DNA of 64,000 nucleotides from DASSUW01 sp963774155 (GCA_963774155.1 CAVZDW010000002.1:186001-250000); one strand, 5' to 3'. Shown: positions 37,436-47,700, numbered from the stretch's first letter. Notes: generated by a model not told the origin, from the letters alone. Translations and numbers: made by a program.

Positions 37436-39583
37436 TTGATTGAGTCGCGCGTGTCCCGGCTCCTCACGCTCTCGTCGGGCCCCCGCTCCAAGTGGGTCGT
37501 CGCCGCGATCTGGCTGGTGGCGGTGTTCGTGATGATCGGCGCGAACCTGCCGGGGAAGTACTCGGACGCCGAGAACAACGAGTCGACCTCGTTCCTGCCG
37601 GGCGACGCCGAGTCGACGAAGGCGCTGGCCGTCACCGAGGAGCTCCAGGGCGGCGAGCAGGCCCCGGTGGTCGTCGTGTACCGCCGCGACGGCGGGCTGA
37701 CCGAGGCGGATCGGGCGACGATCGCCGCCGACCGGCAGGAGCTCAACGAGATCGCGAGCCGCTTCCCGCACGTGTCGGAGTTCGGCGAGCCGCAGTTCTC
37801 GCCGGGCGGCGACGCCGCGCTGCTCATCGGGAACATCACCGGCGACGGCGAGTCGGACACCATCCTCGATCCGGTCAACGCGTTCCGCGACGCCGTGAGC
37901 AACCCGGGCGGCGGACTGGAGGTCAAGGTCACCGGGCCGGCGGGCTTCGCGGCCGACGCCATCAAGGTCTTCGAGTCGATCAACGGCACGCTGCTGCTCG
38001 CAGCGGTCGGGATCGTCTTCGTGCTGCTGATCCTCATCTACCGCAGCCCGCTGTTCTTCTGGATCCCGCTGATCGCCGTCGGGTTCGCCGAGATCACCAC
38101 GCGCGCGGTCGGCTACGGGCTCACCGAGCTGGGCGTGACCGTCAACGGGCAGTCATCCTCGATCCTCTCGGTGCTCGTGCTCGGCGCGGGCACGGACTAC
38201 GCGCTGCTGCTCGTGTCCCGCTATCGCGAGGAGCTGCGCAAGCACGAGGACAAGCACGAGGCGATCGCCCTCGCCATGCGCACCGCCGGCCCCGCCATCG
38301 TCGCCTCCGGCTGCACCGTCATCGCCGCGCTCCTGTGTCTGTCGATCGCCCAGGTCGAGGGCACGGCCGGCCTCGGCCCGATCGGCGCCATGGGCATCGC
38401 GGTGGCCATGATCACGATGCTCACGCTGCTCCCGGCCATGCTCGCCATCACCGGCCGCCGCGCGTTCTGGCGACCGGCGATGTTCGGCTCCGGCAACGGC
38501 ATCCCGCACTTCGGCGACGAGGGCGCGGACGAGACCCACGGCTCCTGGCGCCGCGTCGGCAACCGCGTGGCCCGAGCGCCGCGGCGCGTCTGGATGGGCA
38601 CGGTGGCCCTGCTCGTCGTCATGTCGCTCGGCCTGCTGACGATGGACACCGGGCTGACGCAGAGCGACGCGTACCGCGAGAAGGTCGAGTCGATCGAGGG
38701 GCAGGAGCTGCTCGCGCAGTCGTTCCCGGCCGGAGCCAGCGCGGCGACGCAGATCATCGTGCCGGACCCGTCGGAGGTCGAGGCCGTGCGCGCCGCCGCC
38801 GAGGGGTTCGAGGGCGTCGCCCAGGTGACCGGCCCGGTCGCCGAGGGCGAGCCGGGCGTGATGCTCGACGCGATCCTCGAGCCCGATCCGTACTCGACCG
38901 AGGCCTACGACCTCATCCCGCGCCTGCGCGAGGCGGTCAAGGCGGCCGGAGGACCGGGCGTGCTCGTCGGCGGCCCGTCGGCCATCGAGTACGACGTCCG
39001 CAAGGCCGCCGCGCGCGACACGCTGCTGATCCCGCCGATCGCCCTCGTCGTCGTGCTGCTCATCCTCATCGCCCTGCTGCGCGCGGTCGTCGCGCCGCTG
39101 CTGCTCATCGCCACCGTCGTGCTGTCCTTCGGCGCGTCGCTCGGCTTCAGCCTCGTCGTGTTCGACCTCGGGTTCGGCTTCGCCGGCATCGACCCGTCGC
39201 TGCCGCTCTATGCCTTCGTGTTCCTCGTCGGCCTGGGCATCGACTACAACATCTTCCTGATGACGCGGGTCCGCGAGGAGACCCAGCGCTACGGCACGCG
39301 GAAGGGCATGCTGCGCGGTCTCGCGGTCACCGGGGCGGTCATCACCTCGGCCGGCATCGTGCTCGCCGGCACGTTCTCGGTGCTCGCCGTGCTCCCGCTC
39401 GTCTTCCTCACCGAGATCGGCTTCACGATCGCCTTCGGCGTCCTGCTCGACGCGCTGATCGTCCGCTCCGTGCTCGTCCCCGCGCTGGTGCTCGACGTGG
39501 GCCCGAAGATCTGGTGGCCGTCGCGGCTCGCGGTCACCGACGGCGAGCACCGGCGCGAGGAGTCCGACGCCGCTCTCGTTTGA
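37436..39583 (+). CDS. MMPL-type RND transporter
   Basis: About 715 residues. The first codon may be TTG 37436 or GTG 37451; neither has a clear ribosome site. Two MMPL halves each with a membrane-spanning 5-6 helix block: TM1 WVVAAIWLVAVFVMIGANLPG, an extracytoplasmic domain, then VLGAGTDYALLLVSRYREEL, and a second half with VGLGIDYNIFLMTRVREE. The paired GTDYALLL and GIDYNIFL motifs carry the proton-relay Asp-Tyr pairs. Exports lipids or drugs; substrate not predictable. Confidence 0.87.
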   Translation: MIESRVSRLLTLSSGPRSKWVVAAIWLVAVFVMIGANLPGKYSDAENNESTSFLPGDAESTKALAVTEELQGGEQAPVVVVYRRDGGLTEADRATIAADRQELNEIASRFPHVSEFGEPQFSPGGDAALLIGNITGDGESDTILDPVNAFRDAVSNPGGGLEVKVTGPAGFAADAIKVFESINGTLLLAAVGIVFVLLILIYRSPLFFWIPLIAVGFAEITTRAVGYGLTELGVTVNGQSSSILSVLVLGAGTDYALLLVSRYREELRKHEDKHEAIALAMRTAGPAIVASGCTVIAALLCLSIAQVEGTAGLGPIGAMGIAVAMITMLTLLPAMLAITGRRAFWRPAMFGSGNGIPHFGDEGADETHGSWRRVGNRVARAPRRVWMGTVALLVVMSLGLLTMDTGLTQSDAYREKVESIEGQELLAQSFPAGASAATQIIVPDPSEVEAVRAAAEGFEGVAQVTGPVAEGEPGVMLDAILEPDPYSTEAYDLIPRLREAVKAAGGPGVLVGGPSAIEYDVRKAAARDTLLIPPIALVVVLLILIALLRAVVAPLLLIATVVLSFGASLGFSLVVFDLGFGFAGIDPSLPLYAFVFLVGLGIDYNIFLMTRVREETQRYGTRKGMLRGLAVTGAVITSAGIVLAGTFSVLAVLPLVFLTEIGFTIAFGVLLDALIVRSVLVPALVLDVGPKIWWPSRLAVTDGEHRREESDAALV

Positions 39584-39654
39584 GGAGCATCGCAACGGGG
39601 CATCCCTACGCGCCAGGTTCGTCCACTTTCTCCTGGCAGGGGGATTCATCTCTT

Positions 39655-40482
39655 ATGCGTAGTCGTCTGGGTGTGGCGCTGGTGTGCGCCGTCGCCGTCA
39701 GCCTGGTGTGCGCGAGCGGCGCCAGCGCCGAGCGGCCCGTCGCGAGCTGGTACACGAGCGCGGTCGCCAAGCAGGTCAAGCAAGCCGGGGCGACGGGGTT
39801 CGCCGTCGGTGAGGAGGCCCTCAACACCGAGTGCCCGGGCGTGCAGGGCCCGGGCGTCAGCGCGGCGGGCTGCATCGTGGCCCCCGCCGGCTGCACGGCC
39901 AACTTCATCTTCGCCAGCGGGTCGACGCGCTACGTCGGCACGGCGCGCCACTGCGTCGACAGCATCGGGCAGGAGGTCACGATGCAGGTCGACACGACCA
40001 CCATCGCGGTGGTCGGCACCGTCTCGCACATGACGTCCGGCGAGGGCGTGCCGGGCAACGACTGGGCGCTGATCCGGATCGACCCGGCCGTGGCGGCCAA
40101 GTGGGGCGTGAACCCGGCGGTGCCGGTCGCCGGCGGCCCGCAGGGCATCTACACCGCCTGCGCCGTGACGCCGGTCCTCCACTACGGCCACGGCTACGGC
40201 GTCGCGGTCGCGCAGGGCAAGCTCGAGGGCGGGCTCGCCACCAACTGGAACAGCTCGGGCTTCGGCTGGACCGGCTTCGGCGCGCCCGGCGACTCGGGCT
40301 CGGCCGTGCTGACCGCCGACGGCAAGGCCGCCGGCGACTTCACCCACCTGATCGTCGACACGGGCGACTACCCGGGCTCGACGCTCGCCGGCACGCGCAT
40401 CACCAAGGCGCTCTCGCAGTTCGGCGTCTCGCTGGTCAACGCCGACGGCTCGCTCACGGGCGCGGCCGCGGCGGCCTGCTGA
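39655..40482 (+). CDS. Secreted trypsin-like serine protease
   Basis: 275 residues. Signal peptide MRSRLGVALVCAVAVSLVCA, cut near ASA. The triad is seen: His in GTARHCVDS, Asp in GNDWALIRID, Ser in GAPGDSGSAV. Four or five cysteines suggest disulfides. The family is the chymotrypsin/S1 fold of actinobacteria. It is separated from glnA by a bidirectional hairpin. Confidence 0.85.
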   Translation: MRSRLGVALVCAVAVSLVCASGASAERPVASWYTSAVAKQVKQAGATGFAVGEEALNTECPGVQGPGVSAAGCIVAPAGCTANFIFASGSTRYVGTARHCVDSIGQEVTMQVDTTTIAVVGTVSHMTSGEGVPGNDWALIRIDPAVAAKWGVNPAVPVAGGPQGIYTACAVTPVLHYGHGYGVAVAQGKLEGGLATNWNSSGFGWTGFGAPGDSGSAVLTADGKAAGDFTHLIVDTGDYPGSTLAGTRITKALSQFGVSLVNADGSLTGAAAAAC

Positions 40483-40498
40483 CCCATCCGTCCCTGCA

Positions 40499-40522
40499 CC
40501 CGGCGCGCTCCGGCGCGCCGGG
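40499..40522. terminator. Bidirectional terminator between convergent protease and glnA
   Basis: CCCGGCGCG (40499-40507) and CGCGCCGGG (40514-40522) pair perfectly with loop CTCCGG. It sits exactly between the convergent stops 40482 and 40523. Confidence 0.8.
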
Positions 40523-41875
40523 TCAGAGGATCGAGAGGTAGCGCTCCAGCTCCCAGGGCGTGACCTGCACGCGGTAGTCCTCCCACTCCTGCCGCTTGAT
40601 CTCCACGTAGCGGTTGAAGATGTGCTCGCCCAGCGTCCTGAGGACGAGCTCGGACTCCGACGTGAGCTCGATCGCCTCGCCGAGCGTCTCGGGGAGCTGC
40701 TCGATCCCGAGCCGGCGCCGCTCGTCCGGGCTCAGGTGGTAGAGGTTCTTCTCCATCGGCTCGGGGAGCTCGTAGCCGCGCTCGACGCCCTCCAGCCCCG
40801 CCATGAGCAGCGCCGCGAAGGTCAGGTACGGGTTGCAGGCGGGGTCGGGGCAGCGCAGCTCCATCCGCGTGGCCTGCTCCTTGCCGGGGTGGTAGAGCGG
40901 GACGCGCACGAGCGCGGAGCGGTTGCGCCGGCTCCAGGCCACGTAGACCGGGGCCTCGTAGCCGGGCACGAGCCGCTTGTAGGAGTTCACCCACTGGGCG
41001 AAGATCGAGCAGATCTCCCGCGCGTGGCGGAGCTGGCCCGCGATGAACGCCTTGCCGGTCTCCGACAGGAAGTACTTGTCCTCCTCGTCGTAGAACGCGT
41101 TGCGGCCGGCCTTGAAGAGCGACTGGTGGGTGTGCATGCCCGAGCCGTTCTCGCCGAACAGCGGCTTGGGCATGAACGTCGCGTGCCAGCCGTACTTGAG
41201 CGCGATCTCCTTGACCGTGATGCGGTAGGTCATGCAGTCGTCGGCCATCTTCAGCGCGTCGGAGTAGCGCATGTCGATCTCGTGCTGGCTCGGCCCGACC
41301 TCGTGGTGGGAGTACTCGACGTCGATGCCGAGCTTCTCCAGCGCGAGCACCGTGTCGCGGCGGACGTCGGACCCCGCGTCGAGCGTGGTGAGGTCGAAGT
41401 AGCCGCCCTCGTCGAGCACCTCGGTGCCCTTGGAGTCGCGGAAGAGGAAGTACTCCAGCTCCGGCCCGACGTAGAAGTTGTCGAAGCCCATCTCGTGGGC
41501 GCGGTCGACCGCCCGCCGCAGCACGTGCCGCGGGTCGCCCTCGTAGGGCTCGCGCTCGGGCGTGAGGACGTCGGCGAACATGCGCGCGACGCCGCCGCCG
41601 TCCTCCTCCGGCCGCCAGGGCAGGACGTGGAACGTGGTCGGGTCGGGCATGGCGATCATGTCCGACTCCTCGATGGCGTTGAAGCCGGTGATCGAGGAGC
41701 CGTCGAAGCCCATGCCGCCCTCGAAGGCGTCGTCGAGCTCGGCGGCATTGATCGAGAACGACTTCAGCTGGCCCAGGATGTCCGTGAACCACAGGCGGAT
41801 GAAGCGGATGCCGCGCTCCTGCACGAGCGCCTTGACGTCGTCTTGGGTCTGCGGCCGGTCTGCGTCTGCTGGCAC
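40523..41875 (-). CDS. glnA: Glutamine synthetase type I (alpha-like)
   Basis: 450 residues. DGSSITGF near residue 57 (GSI signature), VGPELEYFLF, EVGPSQHEIDMRY, GENGSGMHTHQSL (His loop) and the latch-like C-terminus are all present. The length and missing extra insert suit the GSI-alpha form, which is feedback regulated rather than adenylylated; the adenylylation Tyr loop is not seen. Housekeeping ammonia assimilation; contrasts with the amine-specific copy at 1336-2664. Confidence 0.93.
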   Translation of the reverse strand: MPADADRPQTQDDVKALVQERGIRFIRLWFTDILGQLKSFSINAAELDDAFEGGMGFDGSSITGFNAIEESDMIAMPDPTTFHVLPWRPEEDGGGVARMFADVLTPEREPYEGDPRHVLRRAVDRAHEMGFDNFYVGPELEYFLFRDSKGTEVLDEGGYFDLTTLDAGSDVRRDTVLALEKLGIDVEYSHHEVGPSQHEIDMRYSDALKMADDCMTYRITVKEIALKYGWHATFMPKPLFGENGSGMHTHQSLFKAGRNAFYDEEDKYFLSETGKAFIAGQLRHAREICSIFAQWVNSYKRLVPGYEAPVYVAWSRRNRSALVRVPLYHPGKEQATRMELRCPDPACNPYLTFAALLMAGLEGVERGYELPEPMEKNLYHLSPDERRRLGIEQLPETLGEAIELTSESELVLRTLGEHIFNRYVEIKRQEWEDYRVQVTPWELERYLSIL

Positions 41876-41929
41876 GCGCCGCAGACTAACCCACCCCGGT
41901 GGCGCGCGAGGTGGACCGGCGGTCGGGGG

Positions 41930-42307
41930 TCAGTCCAACCAGCGGTCGGCCCAATCCTTGAGCTCGCCGAGCGCCGCGTGCAGGTCGCGCCCGCGGTCGG
42001 TGAGCTCGTACTCCACGCGCACCGGGCTGGCGGCGGCCACGTGGCGCTCCACGATTCCCTGCTTCTCCAGCTCCTTCATGCGCTCGGAGAGCAGCCGGTC
42101 GGAGAGATCCGGCACGGCGTGGGCGATCTCCGAGAACCGCATCGGGCGGCCGCTCTCCAGGAGCACGTAGAGGATCGCGCCCGTCCAGCGCTTGCCCACC
42201 AGCTCGACCGCGTGGTGGAAGTTCGGGCAGCAGTGGGCGTAGGGTGCCCCGGGCGGATCGATCGTCGCGACCAGGGTCCTGCGACGTGAGCCCGGGGCCG
42301 GTGCCAT
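41930..42307 (-). CDS. HxlR-family transcriptional regulator
   Basis: 125 residues with the HxlR winged helix: CCPNFHHAVELVGKRWTGAIL and MRFSEIAHAVPDLSDRLLSERMKELE. The two N-terminal Cys suggest redox or electrophile sensing, as in YodB/HypR. Its start is four bases from the end of the AhpD-like gene, so the two form an operon. Confidence 0.88.
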   Translation of the reverse strand: MAPAPGSRRRTLVATIDPPGAPYAHCCPNFHHAVELVGKRWTGAILYVLLESGRPMRFSEIAHAVPDLSDRLLSERMKELEKQGIVERHVAAASPVRVEYELTDRGRDLHAALGELKDWADRWLD

Positions 42308-42311
42308 GGCG

Positions 42312-42878
42312 TTATGCGGCGCGGAGCACCCGCGTCTCCTCCACGGAGCCGTCCACGGGAACCTCGCCGGCGACGTTCACCATCGCCGTGAAGCATTCCA
42401 GGCTGAGCACCGCGATGGCTTCGATCAGCTGCTCGTCGGTCCAGCCGGCCTCCTTGGCCTCCTCGTTGAGGTGCTGCGGACAGGGGCGCTGGGCGACGAG
42501 CGGCTTGAGGAAGCGCAGGAGCGCGGCCTCCCTCGGGTCGCTCGACTCCCACTCGCGGGCGAGGCCGACCTCGTCGATGCCGAGGCCCGCCTGGCGCGCC
42601 GTCCGGGTGTGGATGGCGATGCCGGGAGCGGAGCGGTAGTGCTCCGCGACCGCCAGCGCGATCCGCTCGAGCGTTCCGAGCTCGAGGCTGCCGTGGCGGA
42701 GCTCGCCGCGGAAGCGGGTGTAGCCGCGCAGCGCTCCGGGCGACCCGGCGAGGACGCCGAGGAAGTTGGGAAGCTGGCCGGCTGAGGCGAGCGCGCTCTT
42801 GAGGACGGGGAGGGACCCCTCGGGCGCGGTCAGCTCGTCGTGGATGGGAAAGCGGCTCATCTGGGTCTTCTTGGGCAT
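42312..42878 (-). CDS. AhpD-like/carboxymuconolactone decarboxylase family protein
   Basis: 188 residues. LRHGSLELGTLERIALAVAEHYRSAPGI and HTRTARQAGLGIDEV resemble the AhpD helix pair, but the redox CxxC is missing (YRSAPGIAIH), so peroxidase-type redox activity is unlikely. ATG 42878 or 42860 could start it. Likely under the HxlR protein encoded behind it. Confidence 0.8.
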   Translation of the reverse strand: MPKKTQMSRFPIHDELTAPEGSLPVLKSALASAGQLPNFLGVLAGSPGALRGYTRFRGELRHGSLELGTLERIALAVAEHYRSAPGIAIHTRTARQAGLGIDEVGLAREWESSDPREAALLRFLKPLVAQRPCPQHLNEEAKEAGWTDEQLIEAIAVLSLECFTAMVNVAGEVPVDGSVEETRVLRAA

Positions 42879-42926
42879 TGGGACCGCCGTGTGATCCGGG
42901 GAGGCGGAAGGCGGTGTTAGGCCTTC

Positions 42927-42941
42927 CTTACGGTAGGTAAG
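42927..42941. promoter_or_regulatory. Palindromic operator CTTAC-N5-GTAAG
   Basis: CTTACGGTAGGTAAG at 42927-42941, 49 bp upstream of the AhpD-like start. A 15-bp dyad like this suits an HxlR dimer; the regulator is encoded in the same operon. Confidence 0.55.
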
Positions 42942-43066
42942 TGTAGGCCGCTGAGGGGCTGCCTACAACTGCGTATACGCAGCGGGAGGCCATCCGGTCT
43001 AGTGCCCGGCGCGATTCGTGGTGTCTCACGCCGAAATCGGGCGCGCCCGGGGGTGCGCCCGGCGGT

Positions 43067-43753
43067 TCAGATGCTCGCGGTGGCGATCGCGATGATGATC
43101 AGCAGGAGGCCGAGGGCGCAGGCCCAGGCGGCGATGCGGTCCGGGCGCGGGCCGACCCGCTCGTGGACCGTGCGCGCCGGCCGCCGGCGCGCCGACGGGC
43201 TCTGGAACTCGCCGGGACGGCCGCCGATCTTCACGGTGCGCCGGCCCTCGACGCCGCCGCGGACGACGCTTTCGGCGCGGCGCTCGTGGCGCTCGCCCTC
43301 GCGCTCATACTCGCGCTCGCGGTTGTCCTCGCGCTCGCGGTCGTCCTCGAAGGCCGCGGGGCCCTCGTCGACCTCGACGGACGGCTCGCCCACGTACTCG
43401 CGCACGGCGGCCCTGGGCGGAGCGAACGGCTCGTCGCCCGCCCACACGGCGTCGTGCTCCTCGCGGGCGCGCAGCGCGGCCTCGCGGCTGGCGAACTCCT
43501 CGTCGACGGCCTCGATCGGCGCCGCGACCGGCTCGCTCTGGGTGATCACGATGGTGCGGCGCCCGTCCTCGGCGCCGCCGCGCGGGATCCGGTGCTCATC
43601 GCCGCGGCGGTCGAAGCGGCGACCGGGCATCCCGTCGAAGAGCTCCTCGTTGACGCCCCAGTCGGCCACCTGACGGCGCCGGCGGCCGGCCGGGCGAGGC
43701 TCGTCCTCGTCGTGGTCGTACACGGCCCGCGCGCGAGCCTCGTGTTCAGGCAT
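43067..43753 (-). CDS. Hypothetical disordered protein with C-terminal membrane anchor, riboswitch-controlled
   Basis: 228 residues. Residues 1-200 are highly charged and low complexity (Arg/Glu/Asp), including EREDNREREYEREGER; the C-terminus is one membrane helix, IAAWACALGLLLIIIAIA. No known domain. The start ATG 43753 lies 22 bases after a c-di-AMP riboswitch, so the gene is probably controlled by that second messenger, consistent with an envelope or osmotic role. A tail-anchored topology with the charged part in the cytoplasm is likely. Confidence 0.75.
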   Translation of the reverse strand: MPEHEARARAVYDHDEDEPRPAGRRRRQVADWGVNEELFDGMPGRRFDRRGDEHRIPRGGAEDGRRTIVITQSEPVAAPIEAVDEEFASREAALRAREEHDAVWAGDEPFAPPRAAVREYVGEPSVEVDEGPAAFEDDREREDNREREYEREGERHERRAESVVRGGVEGRRTVKIGGRPGEFQSPSARRRPARTVHERVGPRPDRIAAWACALGLLLIIIAIATASI

Positions 43754-43775
43754 GTGGCGAAAGATCCTCTTCGTT

Positions 43776-43908
43776 GCTTACGGGGTTAGCTGTCGGGCTC
43801 GCGCCGAAGATCAGCGCTACGCCACCGGAGCCCGGCAGCGACTCGCCCCACCTGCTTTGGGTCCCCCGCTTCCCGTCTGGCACGGGAACTCAGCGGAGCG
43901 TTCACTAC
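43776..43908 (-). ncRNA. Cyclic-di-AMP riboswitch (ydaO/yuaA class)
   Basis: Read on the minus strand, the leader has the class hallmarks in order: CCGCTGAG, GGGGGACCC, GGGGCGAGTC, a variable stem, then GCCCGACAGCTAACCCCGTA ending in AGC. The terminal CGACAGCTAACC-CGTAAGC block and the GGGGACCC/GGGGCGA pair are the conserved core of the c-di-AMP aptamer. It ends 22 bases before ATG 43753. Actinobacterial versions usually precede cell-wall hydrolase or ion/osmolyte genes. Confidence 0.85.
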
Positions 43909-44014
43909 GTTAACACCTGCTCCGGCGGCAACCGAAACGGACCGTGCAACGATCCTGCAACGTGCGCGGAACCTGCGTGACAGGGCGCACGAGCGGCCCG
44001 CTCGGCGGCTCGGT

Positions 44015-44645
44015 TCAACCGCCGGATTCGTCGCCCGACGAGCCGCCGGAGTCGTCGCCGGACCCCTCGCCCGACGCAGCCGCCGGACTCGTCGCCGGAC
44101 CCCTCGCCCGACGCGCCGCCGGACTCCTCGCCCGACGCGCCGCCGGACTCCTCGGACGAGCCGACCGCCTTGGCCACGTAGCTCGCGACATCGTCGGCGT
44201 CGCCGTCCGTGTAGAGGCCGGCCGCCATCTGCCCGTTGCCGTTGGAGCGGCCCTTCGCGATGGCGTCGAGCACGATCGCCTTGGTCGGGCGCAACGTGTC
44301 CAGGTTCGGGCCGATCTCCGCGATCGCGTTGGACGCCTTGAGCGTGTGGCAGTTCGCGCAGCGCTGGCCGAACAGCTCGCGGCCGTGCTTCTCGGCCTCC
44401 GTGAGATCGGACACGTTCGCCGTCGGGATGTCGTCCTTGTCCAGGACCGCCGCGACGACGTAGGCCGGCACGGCCGCGCCGAGGACGAGCACGGCCAGCA
44501 CGAACAGCACGGTCGCCGCCCGGCGGCCGGTCCGGGACGTCGACATCATCCGGCCGGCAGCCCCGCTCGGACCGCCGCTCAGCGCGATCACCAGCAGTCC
44601 GAGACCGAGCAGTACCCAGACGAGGACGAAGATCAGGGTCGTCAT
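44015..44645 (-). pseudogene. Membrane-anchored c-type cytochrome, frameshifted in a C-terminal repeat near 44078
   Basis: MTTLIFVLVWVLLGLGLLVI is the first membrane helix and VLFVLAVLVLGAAVPAYVVA a second. The haem motif CANCH lies near residue 95 (GQRCANCHTLKAS) and the sixth ligand region GQMAAGLY follows. The tail is a tandem acidic repeat with unit SGGASGEE. An extra A at 44078 (plus strand; T in the coding strand) changes GGC GGC GCG TCG into GGC GGC TGC GTC and shifts the frame, giving a basic tail to 43905. Without it the repeat continues (SGEGSGDDSGG) to a stop at 44015-44017, about 209 residues. Role: electron transfer outside the membrane. Confidence 0.8.
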
Positions 44646-44703
44646 GCGGGGCCGGAATCTAACGGTTCGAGCGGCGAGGGTCGCTGGTGGGCCTTCCGGC
44701 GAC

Positions 44704-47700
44704 TCATCTGCGGCGCCCCGCGGCGAAGCTCTGGACGGCCGGCGCGACGCCCCGGAAGTCTGCCGCCGCGGCCACCGCAGCGGCGCTCTCGGCCGTCGCG
44801 CGGTCGCTCCCCTCCGCGCCCGCGGCCGCCGCGGCGGCGGCCGCGCGCCGCTCGGCGAGCGCGACGACGTCGGCAGCGTCGTCGTCCGGCGTGACCAGCG
44901 CACGGAGGTGGCGGACGTAGACGTTGATCGCCCCGCCGGCCTGCGGCAGTCGCTCGAGCCGCCCCTCGGCCATGATCAGCGGCTCGGAGCGCACGATCAG
45001 GCGGTGGCGCTCGTAGACCGGTGGCGGCACGATCAGGTTGATCGTCCCGAACTCGTCCTCGAGCAGGAGGAAGACGATCCCCTTGGCGGTCCCCGGCCGC
45101 TGGCGCGCCACGACGAGGCCGCCGATCCGCACCGGCGTCTCGTGCGGAAGGCGTGCGAGGTCCTCGCACGTGACCGTGCCGGCCGGCAGCGTCGGCCGCA
45201 GCAGCGCGAGCGGGTGTGCCCCGAGCGTGAGGCCGGTGGTCGCGTAGTCGGCCACCATCCCCTCCCACGAGTCGAGGGTCCGCAGCTCGGGGGCGGCCGG
45301 CACGTCGAGCGGCAGCGACAGCTGGGTGCCCGAGGGGACGCGCTCGCCGGGCGCGGCGACGCCGAGCTGCCAGAGCGCGATGCGGCGCGCGTTGGCGGCC
45401 GCGGCTGGTGTGTCGGCCAGCGACCAGCCGGTGGCGGCGCCGGTGACCAGCGCGTCGCACGCTCCCGCCCAGGCGAGGCGCTCGAGGGCCGGGCGGCCGG
45501 CGCCCGCGCGCGAGGCGAGCTCGGCCAGTGAGCGGAAGGGGCCCCGCTGCTCGCGGGCCTCGACCAGCGCCTCGACCTCCTCGCGCCGCACCCCGAGCAC
45601 GTAGCCGAGCCCGATCCGCACCCGCGCAGGTGGACCGATGGCCTCCACCGTGCACTCGACCTCGCTGGAGTTGACGTCCGCCGGCGCGACCTCGATCCCG
45701 CGCCGCTGCGCCTCGTGGACCAGCGTGTCGGGAGCGTAGAAGCCCATCGGCTGCTCGTTGAGCAGCGCGCAGAGGAACTCCGGCCCGTGGTGGACGCGCA
45801 GCCAGGTGGACTGGTAGGCGAGCAGGCCGAAGGCGGCGCCGTGGGCCTTCGGGAAGCCGAAGCCGGAGAAGCCGACGATCATCGTGTAGACGCGCTCGGC
45901 CGTCTCCGCTTCGACCCCATGGGTGGCCGCCGCGCCGTCGAGGAAGCGCTGGTGGTAGGCCTCGATGGCCGCCGCCGAGCGCTTGCGGCTCATCGCCCGC
46001 CGCAGCCCCTCGGCCTCGCCCGGCGAGAAGCCGGCGAAGGCCATCGCGACCTCGATCACCTGGTCCTGGAAGATGATCGTGCCCAGCGTGTCGCGCAGCA
46101 CCGGCTCGAGCGCCGGGTGGTCGTAGGGGACCTCGAAGGACGGATCCTCCCGCAGCCGCTGGCGATGCTTGATGTACGGGTTGACGGCGCCGCCGAGGAT
46201 CGGCCCCGGGCGCACGATCGCCACCTGGATCGTGAGGTCGTCCAGGTTCTCCGGCCGCGTGCGGTACAGCGACTGCATCTGCGCGCGCGACTCGATCTGG
46301 AAGACGCCCATGGTGTCGGCCTCCTGGATCGCGTCGTACGTCGCCTTGTCGTCGAACGGGATCCGCGAGAGATCCACCCGCTCGCCGCGCACGCGCGCGA
46401 TCGCCTCCACGCAGCGCTCGACCGCCGACAGCATCCCCAGGCCGAGCAGGTCGATCTTCAGGAACCCCGCGTCGGCGCACGAGTCCTTGTCCCACTGGCA
46501 CAGCTGCCGCCCCTCCATGGCGGCGGGGACGACCGGGCAGCAGTCGATCAGCGGGCGGGTCGAGACGATCATCCCGCCCGAGTGCTGGGAGAGGTGGCGC
46601 GGGAGCCCGTACGCCTCGTCGCACAGCCGCGCCAGCCACTCCCAGCGGCCGGGCAGCGCGTTGTAGCGCTCCTCGGAGATGCGCGAGGGCGGCTCGGCAT
46701 AGGCGATGTCGGCGGGATCGTGACCTCCGACCATGGCCAGCCACTCGCCGGTCGACATCGCGAACGGCGCCCGGTTGTCCATGTCCACGAACGGCGCCGG
46801 CGGCCCGCCGGGCTCCATCCCCAGGCCGTTCTCCACATCACCCGCCGTGCCGCGGATGGCGTACGGCTCCGCCCCGCGCGCCACCCGCTCGAGCTCTCCC
46901 GGCGGGAGGCCGAGCACCTTGCCCAGCTCGCGGATCGCCCCGCGCGAGCGGAAGGTCGGGAACGCGGCCACCAGCGCCGAGCGATCGCGCCCGTAGCGCT
47001 CGTGCACGCGCGGGATCAGGACCTCGCGGATGTCGCGCGGGAAGTCGAGGTCGATGTCCGGCAGCGCGGTCAGCTCCTCGTTGAGGAAGCGGCCGAGGAA
47101 CAGCTCGTTGGTCACCGGGTCGATGTGCGAGAGGCCGGTGAGGTAGCAGACGATCGAGGACACCGAGGACCCTCTCCCCCGCCCCGGCGGCAGCAGGGCC
47201 CGCACCGACGAGGGCCCGCGCACCTCGACCGCCACCTCGCGCGCGAGCTCCAGCAGGTCGCGGTGGAGCAGGAAGAAGCCGGCCAGCCCCAGCGAGTCGA
47301 TCACCCGCAGCTCCTCCTGCAGCCGCGCGTGGGCGGCGCCGGCGTGCGGGTTCTCCGCCGGGTAGCGATCCGCGAGCCGCGCCCAGCACAGCTCGGCCAG
47401 CTTGCTCAGCGCCTGCTCGTCGTCCGACCCCGGGTAGCGGTACCCGAGGTCGCTCGTCAGGTCGAACCGCAGGCCGGCGGCCAGCTCGCGCGACCCCGCC
47501 ACCGCCTCCGGGTGCTCCGGGAAGCGCGCCGCCATCGCCTCCGGCGAGGCGAGCACGTGCGAGAAGTTCCCGCGGCGCAGGGGCTCCGAGGCGTCGAGCG
47601 TCGTGTGGTGGCGCAGAGCGGTGAACGCGTCCTGCAGCGGAGCGCGCCCGCGCGCGTGCGCATGGACGTTGCCGGTGGCCACCGTCCCCACCCCGAGCCG

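Noticed and set aside
37492..40482. 996-residue plus-strand frame covering the MMPL and protease genes
   Set aside because: A shifted frame of the MMPL gene; only its last 275 residues, read from ATG 39655, are real (the protease).
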